Shown: piece by piece, positions 23,525-37,115 of the stretch
Position numbering within the stretch: the stretch's first letter is position 1
Layout of the letters: each line of letters starts with the position of its first letter
Assembly: GCA_030544215.1 (NCBI GenBank)
Contig: JARZZO010000011.1
Span: 4,450,001 to 4,514,000, forward strand
DNA length: 64,000 nucleotides
Source of the DNA: Zantedeschia hybrid cultivar
Taxonomy: Eukaryota > Streptophyta > Magnoliopsida > Alismatales > Araceae
Direction: 5' to 3'
The notes under the pieces: generated by a model
The model's database searches: none
What the model was told of the DNA's origin: nothing
Seen by the model: only the letters and a program-made list of their open reading frames with translations
Program-made: the position numbers and the translations under genes

Positions 23525-23815
23525 CATAGTTAGCAAATACGTGTTTAATACGCGTATTATACGCGTCCGTATAATAAAACGTATTAAACTCCCGTCTGCC
23601 GCACAAAAGAGAGAACCCACGTTTTATACGCATTTTTAACCCCCCCGACGTATTATACGCCGTACGTATTAAACACCGTACGTATTCCGTACCGAATATT
23701 TGCCGAATGCAAATGTTTGACCGAATATTTGACCGTATTGAAAATAATGAAGACCGATTTATACTCGTACGTATCCCGTACCGTACTTTTTCCGTACCGT
23801 ATTTAACTAACTATG
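23525..23815. mobile_element. hAT-type MITE with dense CGTATT/CGTACC words (291 bp)
   Basis: The ends CATAGTTAGCAAATACG and the inverse of CATAGTTAGTTAAATACG form terminal inverted repeats. The flanking 8-base segments GTCTAGTT (23517-23524) and GTATAGTT (23816-23823) agree at seven of eight positions. The interior is packed with TATACG, CGTATT and CCGTACC. The terminus resembles the element at 17688-18287 (CAWRGTT-GC). Confidence 0.78.
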
Positions 23816-23823
23816 GTATAGTT

Positions 23824-26800
23824 CAACCACTATATAAAGAGCAAATGACAGAGGGAGCATGTGTAAAAATGTGACGTGTTAGCATTCTATTTTTGTATTT
23901 TAATATTTTAAATCTCGATCGAAATTCACATGTATTGTCTTTTTACCATCTTTTGGTTGTTTAACTCAAGTTTTCACTGTCTTACTTACAACTTGTAAAA
24001 AATTATCTTCAAGTGTATTTGAAGTGGGACTAACCCTATTTCCTCCGATCATTTCCTCCTGCCGCAATGCCTTAGGAATATTGCAGCTGCAACAGTCATC
24101 CGATCTAAAAATGTACGTAAGTTTTGAGTTCTGTTGCACCCCTGTGAAATGATGTAACAACTGCACACCATCCGATCATGTGATCAGATGGTGATTGCAG
24201 CTGTAACTATACAGGTATAATTTTTCTGTTCAGATCTGGCAGTCTAACCAGCTATGGATTGACCATTTATCCATTCGAAATTCCAAACCCACAATGAACT
24301 AGTTAGTGACAAGCGGGTGGATTTCCTACACATCACTATGTTGATAGCAGATCTTGTACGTTTGAGAATGAATGAGCGCTTGTTGGGTGATCATCTCTTG
24401 GATCATGCCGAGGCACGAATGCTTTCAGAAGAAAAGGTAAAAACCAATGAGAGGAGATTCTTTAGGTCTTTTGCTTAAGCCTTGACATGTTTTTGCTGAG
24501 AGAGAAACTGGATATTTTTTCATCTTAACAAATGACATTTGAGTAGAGATGTACTAGAAGACAAAACAAAGGGCACAGAAGATCTTATCTCAAAATCAAT
24601 ATATGCACAAAGGTAGGATCTTGCCAAATCCTACACCATTTTTTTCAATGTGTGACAACCATGAAACAAGTACCAAGTCCTGCTCCATCGTAGACAGTTC
24701 AGACAGGGTTGTCAACGGGTCAGGCCGGACCGCAGGCTTATGGGCTGGGCCATACATTGGGCTTGGATCTGAACGACTGTTTGGGGCCTGAGTGCCAAAG
24801 CGGCCAACCTTTTGTAGCCCGAGAGCTGTAATTGTAAAGGGACCTAGAACCTCTCCCACTTCCTTCCACACCTTCCCCTAAATCTTGAAGATTACAATGT
24901 ATGTATGTATGTATGTGATGATGCCCAGATATTTGGGTGCCCGACCACCGAGCAATGATCCGAGTTCGACCATTACAAGGCCAGTCAGACCCACCGCGGA
25001 ATGATTTGAGGTAGACCCTCATTGGCCCAATCCAAGCTATCGTGCCAAGTTATAAGGACCTTGCCAAGTTAAGTGAGCCGAGGAGAAAGATTTGGAAGCT
25101 TTTAACTCCGAGCTATGGGGGAAGACAGGCAATCGGGCCTAGGTGATCTGAGTTTGAGTGGTCTTCGAGGACGAGTTTGGTCTACCTATGATGACTCGGA
25201 CTACGAAGCTGAGGATGACATGGCCAAGTTTAACGATGTCGAGCTTAATTGTGCCTGTAAAATGAACGGTGTGAGAGGGCTCTGGAGATGACCCCGAGGC
25301 AAAACCCTCCGATGCTTAAGTTAGTTCATAATCGGGAACCGGGGATATGGCCGAGCGAAGATATTTGAAATGAGTAAAATTGGGGTCTGGACCCTACTTT
25401 CTTGGGATTCCCCGTGGGTTCAAATATAAGGAGTAGTCACGGTCCTGAAGTGTTACTAGGAAGAGGGGTTGACTGTTAATGGGATGACCTTACTGGGCCA
25501 GCCTTAGTGGGTTTGGACCCGGTCCTCATCAATAAGTACGTATATACGTAAAACCTGCTTTTGTTAATTCTATTCCTCTACCATTTGAGATGGATACACA
25601 ACCAGCATTGTGTATCAATGGCGTTACCGCCCGTGTTGCCGCTGGGATTATCCAAGTTGTAGGTTGTGGACCTTATAGTCAAGAGGGTGCACTCGATGAT
25701 GGTGGCAATGCAATGCCACAAGATAAGATCGGTTTGGGTCCAGAACAATCGCCTTGTTAGACGGAATTATCACCTCTTTGGCAGACTTATTGACTGCACA
25801 GAATTCTCTCCCGTTAAAAAAAAATGTTAAACTCTAATTTCTTATAAATATGTATACATATTTGGCCAACTGAGCCACCTTTTTAAAAAAAAGTAACTGC
25901 TCTTTGGATATGGCTGCGTTGGGTTGACCACTTATAAGCTGCCTGAGTTAGATTAACTTGATTCATTTAGGGTCCGTTTAGTACGGAGTAAAAGGTGGAA
26001 AAAGGTGTTGCCTATGCAGGTTTTCCCAAAAATCTAGTCCAAGTGATTTGTTTGGTTACATGTAAAAGTAAAAGTGAACGAAAAACCTTTTCCCTGGACC
26101 ATCTCAAATCGGAATTTTTGCATCCACCCCCTGATGTCCCATGTCATTTTCGGACATCATTTTGTTATAAAAGTCTATCATTTATATAAATATATTAATA
26201 AGCTTATCTAACTGCAGTTGAAAGTGCTATAACTTGATTTACAAATATTTTGATTACAATTATAACTTTTACAGATATACTATTAATTCTAACCACAACC
26301 ATAGTTATAAACCCACAAAGCAACCAGCTCTAAATCGATTTCCACTACAGTAACTCATTTATAAGATTTCTTTTGTAGTTGTCACAAGTTGGACATGGTT
26401 ATTTTAAGGTAAGAACACGTTTTATTTTTATTTTCCTTTTTCCTTTTTTTTGAAACTAATCAAGCATAGGTTATCAAAAACCACGGTTGTGGTCATAGAT
26501 TGCAACCAGCTAAGCCGGAAATTTGACACATATTATACGTAATCATATTATTTAGTTTTGGCAACATATCCATATTGAACTCCCTGGCAGAGTCTCATAG
26601 AACAAGAATAAACATATACAATATTTCACATGCTTGCCCTCATTTTTCTATAGCTCATTTGTCTCCTTGCCTCTCTGTTCTCAGTGTGCTCTGCTGGGCA
26701 GGCACGCGGAGGAATCACACGTCTGCATAGTTGCTTCCTCGTCCATGCCTGCATGACTCATTCCAGTAGTGGTTGGGATAGACCTTTTCAGCTCCCCCAC

Positions 26801-27919
26801 TCGGTGTCATCAAAATGGCAGCCTCTTTTTAATATGACAGGTTTGCCGGCACAGCAGCAAAACTAGTTTATATGGCATGTGTTGGGCGGCTAGGTTTCTT
26901 ATATATCACTGCAACTCCCAGCAGGGCTCATATCTACATCCTCTTATCAGTCCATTATACAAGTGTCCTTCTTAGGAATTAATTTATTAGTCATAAGAAT
27001 ACCTCTCTGAGATATGTAATCAGATACATCACTTAAGATGGCATTTGCGTGACCAATCACCACTTGGATAAGTACAAAACCAGTTAACCATGCTGTGAAA
27101 CACTCAGGGAAGAAGGGAGCTTTTCAGGTGAAGTAAACCCATTTGGCTACTCATAAGGGCATCTGGTTCCAGCTCTCTACGAGGGCACAACACAACTTGG
27201 GTAGCATAAGACTAAAGGGTTGTAAGTGCAACTATATTTTTATAAGGGTGTTCTTTAGTTTAATTCATGAGAAGTGCATTCCTATACTTCATCCTAAGTG
27301 TTATGGCACCAGCAAACTGATATTTGACAATAAGAGACCATCCTGCTTCTGGATTTGACCTGTCATAGGAAAGTTTCCCCCTTCATTTATTCCTAGCTAG
27401 CTGTATCCATGTCTATACTGTGAGCGCCACTGGATCCCACGGGGATAAAATAAGAAGGCAGTATGGTCACATTGTACATTAAAGAATGCAGGGAAGTTTA
27501 AACCAAGTTGAGAAACCGTAGTTTTGCAGAAGAAACTCCCATCTAACCCTATTTGTATAATTATTGGATTTGCGGTATTGGTAAGTGGCACCAAACGATC
27601 TTGTCATGTAAATAGTTAATAGGCATGCATTCGTACAACATGCCACTGTTTACAAAAAGATGATGAAAAGGGAATTCCCAAGATTTAGTAATTTAATTTT
27701 CTAGGAAAGAAATCTGTAGGCTGGGGGTTCTCTTTCATGATATCGTCACGAGGAGGGGGTGAAGGTGATGTGCTAACCCCCAGTTGGGGAGAATTGCTCA
27801 ACTAAAAGGTTATGACATAAGGAACCGTCAATAAATGAGAAGAGAGATGTCAATATATTCTAAGGCAACAAAAGAACAAAGGGTACCAAATTAATGCTTG
27901 TTTGTAATGGCTTGAAATG
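23824..27919. other. Non-coding DNA with decayed repeat fragments
   Basis: No supported gene. 24711-24780 (AGGGTTGTCAACGGGTCAGG) resembles a lone hAT end without a partner. 24780-25560 has the GC content and word use of an old LTR but no boundaries. (ATGT)n repeats lie at about 24897-24916. Confidence 0.45.
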
Positions 27920-28185
27920 CGCCGGTTTGTTTCGGGAATAAGGAGTCGAATAGGATGGTTTATGAAATGTATTATGTTAATACGAGTTTGAGAACGAGGA
28001 CGTATTATTCTTGGCATGGACGCGTTATTCTCGAAATAAGTGAAATAATTCAGCTCATTTAAAAGATGAGAATTACTTATTCTTAGAATAAGAAAAAGTG
28101 TTCTAAAGAAAATTCTTGTTGTTCTAAGTATAAGAGATCCGGACATAGAAAATCCAGAATATGGTATCCATGAAACAAACCGGCG
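27920..28185. mobile_element. MITE with 14-bp terminal inverted repeats (266 bp)
   Basis: The left end CGCCGGTTTGTTTC is repeated exactly in inverse at 28172-28185, and weaker inverted similarity continues inward. No target duplication could be recognised, so the superfamily is open. The small frame across it on the minus strand (27850-28233) is not a gene. Confidence 0.6.
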
Positions 28186-28912
28186 TTGATCGAGTCTTCC
28201 TTTTGCATTACCTGGTAGCCACGCACCCAGCATCTGATTGGTATTAGCTTTAGTTTTCTGGTATTTTTTTTCTTTTAAGGTTGCAATCTAGTTTGCATGC
28301 GTTTAAACCGTGGCACTAATAGATAGTCTTTCTTGTACATCAAGTGACAACTGATGTTATGGTGGCTTTTGACAAGCTTCTTACTTTTCTAAAGTAACCT
28401 TGGCTTGTTATTTTGTCTCACTTTGTAGACACGTAACTAATCTCAAAATTCATAAAACTTCGACCATTCTTCAGATCCTTCGCTAATGTGGATGGACAAA
28501 GCTGAAGTCGATGATGATGGCGATGACGACGACAATAGCTTATATCTTACCCTAATGGAAAAAGCCCTAAACCCAAACAAAGAACTCTAATAAAGACTCA
28601 TCATAGCCATCATCGATAGAAGATGCTGGTCGACAAGACTAATTTAGCCATGGGAATGAGACGGAGACATAGTCGCACATTTGCACTTAGGAGTAGGAAG
28701 GGTTTAAAGGCAAGTGCCTTCTGAATAGTGGAAATTACGCGCTTCGTGGTGGATAGGCAGGGTTTAGCAGCTTCCCCTGCCTTCATTTATAGTTTTTGGG
28801 CTTTTTGCAAATAGCCCATGTCATATTTGTAGATAATCTATTTGCATATAACTTTCTTAACTATGATAGTATGTGCGTATAACCTCTTTAATTACGTAAT
28901 TTGTTTTGAATT

Positions 28913-28913
<1 letters not shown>

Positions 28914-28988
<75 letters not shown>
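28914..28988. repeat. (CT)n microsatellite, about 75 bp
   Basis: A nearly uninterrupted CT run followed by GTGCGCGCGCGTGCG. It produces artefactual Arg-Glu repeat frames on the minus strand. Confidence 0.97.
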
Positions 28989-28992
<4 letters not shown>

Positions 28993-29207
28993 GCGCGCGT
29001 GCGCTGGAAGGTATGTGAGATGGGCATAGAGTGGGCAGCCATGGGCGGAGGGAGATGAGGTGGAGGCCTCTTCTTCTCAAGGTGGAAGGCTGACGATGTT
29101 GTAGGCAAACCCAACCGCGACGGGAGCAGCACTGCAGTAATAGGCATTTCGGCAAACATCAACTGGCGGCAACGAGTGGTGGTGTGGCACAGCACTAGAA
29201 GGTTGAA

Positions 29208-29392
29208 ACCCTGCAAATTGTTTATAATCATCGGAAATGATTCTGTTTCCGATCACGAAATCAGAATCGAAGTGAAATCGAAAACTGGGCATTCCGATTC
29301 TATCAGAATTAAAATCGGAATACACTATTTATTATCGGAATCGAAAACGGAAACAATGATTTCATTTTTTATTTTGACCTGTTTGCAGCCCT
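29208..29392. mobile_element. Degenerate hAT-like fragment
   Basis: The right end reads as the inverse of TAGGGCTGCAAACAGG, like the hAT element at 11035-11764. The left side has a related CCCTGCAAATTG and both sides carry GGAAACG/CGGAAT words. No target duplication was found. Confidence 0.4.
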
Positions 29393-30107
29393 AGTCAAGA
29401 CCTATTACTCAACAATAGGCGTGGGTGTCTTATCTTCAAGATTAGTCAACATGGAGAGAAGTGAAAAAAAATTATTGAGTTCAGAGACTATGTAAGTTCA
29501 ACCTCTATAGCATTCAATCAAAAATCGAACAGTTGTACAAATTAGAGAATCTCATACCCGCAAGATCCAACATTGCAACATGTGTGTTGCAGTAAGTATA
29601 ACTCCTCTATCAAAAGCAGAGCATCATTTGTTGATGAAATAATGGTGTTATGAGGAAACAAGACATCCTTAGAAGATCATTATTTTTCTTGTATCTTCAT
29701 AGGGCAACATAACATTTGACACATGGCCATTGCTCACAGGGGGCATCTAGCTTTGGGAATGCTCCACATAGTGGATTACCCAGATTTTACTTAAAGCTGG
29801 GCCTCTGGTCTTAGTGGGACATCCCGTAGTACCCTAAGTTTAGTATGTGCTTCACAAGGGGACATTGTCCAGTACAGATTCTTCCAGCAGGAAGACGTAA
29901 GTTTCAAAGAAGACTAGGAGACGCAGACATAAATAATCACAAGTGACTGCTAATCTGAACTTCGAAAATTCCCACTTTTGAGAATGCCTTGAGATTAACA
30001 GAAAGAATGAAAACATGTTTATACTTGTTCTAACAGGGTATGCATTTCCACTGCTCACTCTGTAAAACCTCTATGTACAGAATATTGCTCTACACTTGAA
30101 GGAAGGA
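29393..30107. other. Intergenic DNA, probably including the kinase 3' untranslated region
   Basis: No supported gene. The part next to 30107 lies directly after the stop codon of the minus-strand kinase gene and is likely transcribed with it. No clear polyadenylation signal was picked out. Confidence 0.45.
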
Positions 30108-32085
30108 TCAAACTCCTCTTCCACGGTTGTGCCTTGGAGACTTGTAAAGAGTAGTATCTGTGTAGCCTGTACGGTTCGGAGGCCGGATCCTGAGTCTACT
30201 TGCATGCTGTTGGTTTTGGTGTTGCTTCTGCTGGTGATGCTTGCTCCCATTCTCCTTGGCTTCCATCTTGTGTGTATTCTCCTTAGACTCTCCCCTTTGC
30301 CCATTTTCCTTTGCTTGGGTCTTTCCCATATCGTCTTCCTTGCCGTCCTCCGCTGCCACCACCGTGTACACGAAGGTGCCGGTCGGTATGTCATCCAGCA
30401 GCAGAAGCGGCTCCAATGTCTCGACAATAGTCTTCATCAGCGGCCTGTTCTTCGGCGTATGGCTCAAGCACTGGTATGCCAATGCAGCTGCCTTTTGGGC
30501 GCCCTTGATAGAGTACTGGCCATCGAGGTTAGGGTCCATTATGCGGTTCAGCTTCCGCGGGTCATTGAGCCATGGCCGCGCCCTCTCGACCAGATTCTGC
30601 TCCCGGCCGGGGCGGGTCTTGTCGACAGACCGCCTCCCTGAGAGCAGCTCCAGTAGGACTACCCCGAAGCTATAGACATCACTCTTGGCAGTGAGATGGC
30701 CTACAAATCAAAACAATTCCAAGTTAGAGTACAATTGCCAACAAGCTGCAAGTAAGTATGATTCAGAATTTGCATCCATGGAAGGATCAATTCGACTAGT
30801 TACCAGTCATGATGTACTCAGGCGCGGCGTAGCCCTGCGTCCCCATCACCCTGGTCGACACATGGGTGTCTTCTCCCTGCGGGCCATCCTTCGCGAGTCC
30901 AAAATCTGACAGCTTGGCTTTGTAGTCCTGAGAATAAAAGAAGAAGAGGGGAAAGAAAAAAAATCTCAATCGCTACGTTTGAAAGATAAGGTTAGTACTT
31001 ATAGATCATGGACAGTAGTGAATACATATGCTTGCAAATTATCTGGCCAATCAGGCATTTCAACTAACATCTAATGGTCAGTTTGGTTTACCTCAGTTAA
31101 AAGCTAAAACCATGGGGCTCAAGGATCCAGAGAATGTGAGTCATCATTAGAAAAAAGCCATAACAACTACTTATTTGCCAAAGCCAGGAAGATGAGAAGC
31201 CTAAGAGGAAGTGGGAGATAAGGGCTTTACCGAGTCCAGCAAGATGTTGGACGCCTTGAAATCCCGGTAGATCACCGGCTTCTCTGCTTCGTGGAGGAAG
31301 GCTAGCCCCTTGGCTGCCCCAACAGCGATCTTAATCCTCGTTTTCCACGGCAAAGAGGCGAAGAACCCTGCAACATCCACCATCAAAACAAACGCAAAAG
31401 ATCGCAACTTTGCTCTCTAATTCGCGTTCCAACGAGAAAAATTGACCAAGTTGAAGCTGGGGGCATAGTCTTACTCCTGAAGAGATGGTTCTCCAAGCTG
31501 CCCCTGGCCATGAACTCGTACACCAGAAGCCGATGCTCGTCCTCGCAGCAATACCCTATCAGCTTCACCAGGTGTGGGTGCCTCAGCTGCCCCAGGAAGA
31601 TGACCTCCGCCTGCAAAAAGATCCAATCTTTAAGCGAAGAGCGGCAAGGAAATGGCGAACAGAGGCAGACCCATCAAGCGCCCTTCTTCCCTCCTGCTCA
31701 CCAGCCATTCCTTGTGACCCTGCAGGCCCTCCTGATCCAGGAGCTTGACGGCCACCGGCTGCGCGCGCAGCCCCGGGCGGAGCTTCTCGTCGACGTAGCC
31801 CTTGTAGACGGGGCCGAAGCCGCCCTCGCCGATGAGGTGGCTCATGGAGAAGTTCTGAGTCGCCGCCCGTAGCTCCGCCAGGGTGAAGGCGTGGATGTTG
31901 GATCCGGCGAGGGAGATGGAGAGGTCCTCCGGGGAGAAGGGCGGCGTAATGGTGCCGGCTTCGGAGAAGGAGGACTTCCGTCGGAAAGACCCCCGCTTGG
32001 CGACGGCGCCCCCCGTGGAGGGACTGTCGCCCACCTTCCCGTAGCAGGCCAGGAAGGACCTCCATGACAGCCTCGTCTTCGCCAT
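30108..32085 (-). CDS. RIPK: RIPK-like receptor-like cytoplasmic kinase (RLCK-VII), five exons
   Basis: Minus-strand exons: 31702-32085, 31475-31610, 31231-31367, 30804-30927, 30108-30700. All introns are GT-AG and phases are consistent, giving 457 residues with no frame damage. Residues 51-62 (SPEDLSISLAGS) and the kinase domain closely follow Arabidopsis RIPK. Visible motifs: glycine loop GEGGFG (86-91), ATP-binding Lys (VAVK, K114), catalytic YRD (207-209), DFG (227-229), the GTQGYAAPE activation-loop end (APE 254-256) and a His/Gln/Lys-rich tail after about residue 370. RIPK acts in immune signalling at the plasma membrane, phosphorylating RIN4 and the NADPH oxidase RBOHD. There is no Gly at position 2, so N-myristoylation is not expected. 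Another close PBL-type RLCK is the alternative, but subfamily membership is firm. Confidence 0.93.
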
Positions 32086-32410
32086 CTCCTCCTCAGAAAA
32101 GAATGGGAAAGTGTGGCTACAGAAGGAGGAAGGTGCAACGTAGACCCAAGGTGGCCACTTGGCGATACGAACTTGCGGAAGAGCTCACAGAGGTGACGGC
32201 GTGCTCCACTCCTCCCCTGGAAGCAAGAGGGTGGTGATGATGACGATGGGAGTGCATGCAAGAGGTGGGTGGTTCTGGCCTTGGGAGCTTCTCAGAAGCT
32301 CTGCAGGAGGAAGGAGAAATGTGTGAGAGAGGGAGGGAAAAGTTGTCTTGTATAAATAAAATCCTTCTCTCTCTAGACAACTTCTTTCTCTCTCTCTCTC
32401 TCTTCACCAA
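32086..32410 (-). promoter_or_regulatory. 5' leader and proximal promoter of the RIPK-like gene
   Basis: The region upstream of the kinase start contains a GA-rich tract in gene sense (CT on the plus strand, about 32365-32405), typical of plant 5' untranslated regions. A TATA-like AT stretch lies at about 32349-32362, but its orientation is ambiguous. Open frames here are not supported as genes. Confidence 0.4.
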
Positions 32411-34608
32411 CTACCCTACCCAATGTAGAGGGACTTCCCTTGTGGGTCCCGGGGGAGAACTGTCCTCTCTGTCCCTTGACCTTGGCAACCTTATCCATGG
32501 TTATCTTTTTGTTTATTTGAAAAGATAGTTTTTTAGATATAGAATTGCACAACCATTATCCTTACAAATGTATTAGTTTACATAATTCTGTTATGCTGAA
32601 TTAATGTCTAAATTCTCTTGCCATCATCCTTCATTTATAATCTGTTAAATAATATTATATATTAATTTGGCAATTAAGTGTCAAAAATATGAATGTTGCA
32701 ATGAAATATTGGTAATGTTTTTAATAGATTATCCTTTGAGTAATTTTGAATTTAGTTCGTAAAAGAATTTGTTTTAAAAAATATTATCTAAGAATAATAC
32801 TTTCACAATTTTGCATATAAAAGGGTTATGCCAGCAAATATTGTTATCTTTTTTATGTTAAACCAAAAATAAATGATAAAAAGAGAAAGACACCTTCCAT
32901 TAAAAGTGCCAAGTAAATCATTAAGTGCACATAACCTACGTTTGGCAACAAGATAAGAAAAACTAGGATGAGAGTATAAGTTCAACATAAAATATGTTTT
33001 CGAAGTTTTATTCTAATGTTAATTTTCTGGTCAGATGTTAATATTCTAATGATTTTTTTTTCCAGTAACAAACGTCATTTTGGATGAGAGGTAACTAAGA
33101 ATTAAAATAAGCAATTAAATTGCGATAAATGTCTTCTTATTCTAACACGGCAAACACTTAAATCTATGTTCACATAATTTGCGCGAACATAGATTGTAGT
33201 CTTTATCTCAGTTTTTGTGCAATTTGAATCTTGTTCTACTCTACATTGCGAAAGTAAAATTTTAAATCTTTCAAGCTCCAGATTTCCTTCCACCTCTTTT
33301 TCTAAGTTTACTTTGTTACTAAACCAATGCATAGAAATCAACTTATGTGTTTATCCTAGTGTTTGTTCCCCAAAGTTCACAAATTAGCCATTTACAATGA
33401 TAACGTGTGATATTTGTCTTACGAAATTAAATTGCCTATTCAAAACATAAGTCAACATACGGAGAAACATAGAAGAAATATAAGCATGATCTATTAATAT
33501 CCAGCATAAGACTAACCTCCTCTCCCCTTCCCCTCTTACGATGAATCCAGGTAGCATTTACACTAAGCCATACTCTAAGAACTATGAGGCCAAATTAATG
33601 AGAAAAAGTCGATGAATAAGTTTATTCTGATATTATGTTAGCAAATCGAAATGCTGATCCAAAACCTTTTTTAGTGGAATAAGAAATTTAGAATTGACGT
33701 AGGCACGTAGCATGAAAGCGAGGAGGAATGCTATAATACCATATTTTTTATCATCATCTTTTTCACGCTCATTCAAAATGATCCGATATCTTGATCAAAA
33801 GATTTTTATTAAAATTATTTTTGACACACAAGTTTTATGTAATAATACAATTAATGAGAGTTCTTGAATCAAGCGATCAAATGATTCTCAATGAATGTCA
33901 TGAAGATAGTAGTAAAAGTGTGGTATAATAGGATTCCTCTAAAGGTGAATGGCTCTCACTGATGGCAACGAGCCCAAGGAAGGTTCCAGAGCAAAACTCA
34001 CCTACAGTGGTTGCATAGGAAGAGATATTTGACTCACGGATTCATGGTACGTCCGAGTGTTCTGTGTCAGTAGCCAGGTCTATGAGGAGATTATTACTTC
34101 TTATTATGAAATCTTTAAATTCAAAATAGTCATCTAAAAAGGACAAAGATACGATGATGGTATGCGAAAATCTCTAATATAAAGAAAAACTAATTCAAGA
34201 AGACTTTGTAAATATTTCTAATGACCCAAAAAAAGAACTTTCACCAACAGATACGATGCAGTACACTACGGCATGGAGGATCTGATTGGGTAAAATTATG
34301 TGGATCCGAAAGCAGCCTGGATATCCGACTCTTTCATGCCAAGAATCCTTCGATCCCGTCAATTCCAATGGAAAAATAGGAACAATCCGGGACTCGGACA
34401 CGGAGGAGATGTTTCCAAAATGATGACCAAAGCCCTCTTGACTTGCCCCCCAGAGGACTTCTGGAACACCACCACCCACCTACTTGTGGGGGAGGATGCA
34501 ACCAGAAGCATGGGAGAAGGGAAGATATGGATGGACAACATCCCAACCCTAAGTTTCAAAAAGTACAAGTGAGATACCTAGTGGTCTGTTGTTCCACAAG
34601 TACATGTG
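32411..34608. other. Non-coding AT-rich DNA
   Basis: No gene, RNA gene or bounded element could be supported. The frame at 34300-34572 sits in somewhat GC-richer DNA but has no recognisable domain. Confidence 0.5.
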
Positions 34609-34617
34609 ATTAAACAA

Positions 34618-35009
34618 GGGTTTTTTGCATATATGTCCCTGAAATACATCGCATTTGCATGTATACTCTTAACTCTCACGTATTAATATCAATATTCTTG
34701 AAATCTTTAAAAAGTTGTACTGATACTTCTGAATCTAATGATTTTACATAAATATTTTTAAATTTACTAATATTTTGTATATATACCTCTCAATTCACTA
34801 AAATCTTACACTATGTACCTCCGACACTTCCGATGATATCATAATTTATGTAATGTTTTTAACATGTTTAGTTGAAATTCACTTAAGTTTAAGAGAGATA
34901 TAAATGCAACATTTTAAAGATTTCAAAAGTATTGAAGATATAATATGTGAGAGTTGAGAATATACATATAAATACGTTTGTATTTGAGGAATATATATAT
35001 AAAAAACCC
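34618..35009. mobile_element. Mutator-type MITE with long terminal inverted repeats (392 bp)
   Basis: About 95 bases at the left, starting GGGTTTTTTGCATATATGTC, are repeated in inverse at the right with scattered changes. A perfect 9-base target duplication, ATTAAACAA, lies at 34609-34617 and 35010-35018. Nine-base duplications and long inverted repeats are Mutator features. There is no coding capacity. Confidence 0.9.
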
Positions 35010-35018
35010 ATTAAACAA

Positions 35019-37115
35019 AACCAAGTAGCCTTTCGGAAGCTTCCCGTCTATGTGTAAAGACTTGCTCAGCGTTCTTGTCGTCCAGGCCTCTCAAAAGAAC
35101 CCTCACAACATGCCTCTGTGGTGTGTACGAATGTGTATGTCCACTTCAAGAAATGAGAAGAGAAGGTCAAAGTTCTAGAAGCCCATCTTTTTTATTCCCC
35201 CTCCTCCCACCAGAAGCCGCCCCTCCCAAGTCTTCAAACATATATAATTAATGTAATGATGCAAACTAATGAGACGTTTCCTTCCCCACCAGAACTCTCA
35301 TATCATAGGTGGATTTATTCATCACGATGGGGATAATTAAGCCCCAATTAGAAGTTAGGCTGAGAAAATCTATCACGGGTTTTCTATCACATGACCACCT
35401 AAAACATGTGCCTTGCACGCCAGATGAGGTGTCCATTTCCCCACCCACTGATGGATGTGCCACCTTATTGGAAGAAGTCTATATTGTGGTAGTGGGGATG
35501 TCTATTTCGGTCCTTGGATGTAGAGTGTCATGTTAATTAAGGAGATCAGCCTTAAGATCTAATCTCCAACTCCAAGAAAGGAACATTCCAGTTTGTTTTT
35601 AGAGCCTTGTACAAGAAGGCATTTGCATAAAATAGCAACTCTCGAAGCTTAGTGGTGGTAGTCAAGGAAGAGAAAAAAAAGACTTCCATTACTCCATGTA
35701 CATGTGTGAGTTTTGTGAGTTATAACTATACCTTCTCAAACTTATCTTTTAAGTGCATCTCTACAGCTTATACATGCATTTTTATGTTTTTATCCACACC
35801 CTTGCAGATGCTTGAATCCTTATGTATATAACAGTAAAGGAAATGGGATCCCATGTACTATAAAGAAGTCACCAGTTTCTTTCCATGCACGACTTGGATC
35901 AAGTGTAGAAGGGGGAATTTAACTCACGAATTTGAAAAGTCTATATTCTAGCACTCCCACAGATGGTAAGGTTTAGGAGTATATTACTCAGAATGATGGA
36001 TACGGAAATTTTCTCAAGTTAAGAAAAAAAATATATGAATATTCAGCCGCACATAATAATCTTGCAATGGTAGGGGACTGTAGAGTTCACCCTCCAAGAG
36101 AAAAGATGCTATTTCATGGGGAAAAGTATACATGAGTATATCCAATTTCAAAATTTTGCCGAGACACACAAAAAAGCTTATAATTCCTTGTTACCATGAT
36201 CATTGAAAAACCATCTTTGTCTCATGTGTTCATAAATTATTTTCCCTTTGAGAATTCTAGTCCTTGTATTAATTTATGTACTGTTGCTTATGGCTTATTT
36301 AATGGAATTTAGATCCTAAACATACATGGGTGTACAGAGGGCTCCATTAGTGTTATAGTTAATAATTAACCTCTAAGTAGGGTGATGGTTGTTAGCTGAC
36401 TCTCTAATGATGGTTAGATTGTCAAGAGGGTCTCACCTCCCTCTCCCATGATAACCAATTTCTCAAACTCTATGACACTCAGTCTAGTATTTAATTAGTT
36501 CCTGCAGGGCCAACTGAAATCAACAGCGCTACGTGGCACCATGCTATTGGATACTAATACACTCCTCTAACCTCTATGTAGAGGCTATTAGCCAAAATCT
36601 CCTTGGAGTCTTTAGCCTAGATTTCATGGCTTCTAGATAACCTCCAAGAGCTGTTGCATCCATATCTCATGTGATGAACGTCTATTTCAGAGATACTTGA
36701 CTTCCAGCTGCAGATCTTTCTGAATTGATTAGGGAGATATTGATAATAGGACAACACCGAGTTGTCTAGGCCCCACAGTTGTTAGTATAATTTTATAGTT
36801 GTTTCGGTTATAGGCTTTTGACCCAAGAAAATGGAGGGCATTTGCTGAAGGGCCCATTTGGTAACACCTTGAGTTTGATAAATTCTTTTCACATGTGTTT
36901 TTATCTCTGATTTTATTTTCATTCTCCTTTTGAATAGGAAGAAAAATCTGTGTTCACTTGAGAAGATCAATGCTCTGTTGGCAACTCACTTTTTTGAAAT
37001 CTGTGAAATTAAGAGAATAACTAAGTAAGAGAATATATAATAATGATAGTTTTTTAGTGGGAGATCCTTTGAAAGGTATCTTGATTCTCATGAAATCCAT
37101 CTAACTAAACGAGAC
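35019..37115. other. Non-coding intergenic DNA
   Basis: No supported gene. 36845-37030 begins GGGCCCATTTGGTAAC, a transposon-like word, but no matching inverse end was found. Confidence 0.5.

Noticed and set aside
24700..25560. Possible hAT element and old LTR
   Set aside because: One hAT-like end (AGGGTTGTCAACGGGTC) is present but no inverse end or target duplication; the LTR-like part has no boundaries.
28913..29231. Arg-Glu repeat protein frames
   Set aside because: They are products of the (CT)n microsatellite.
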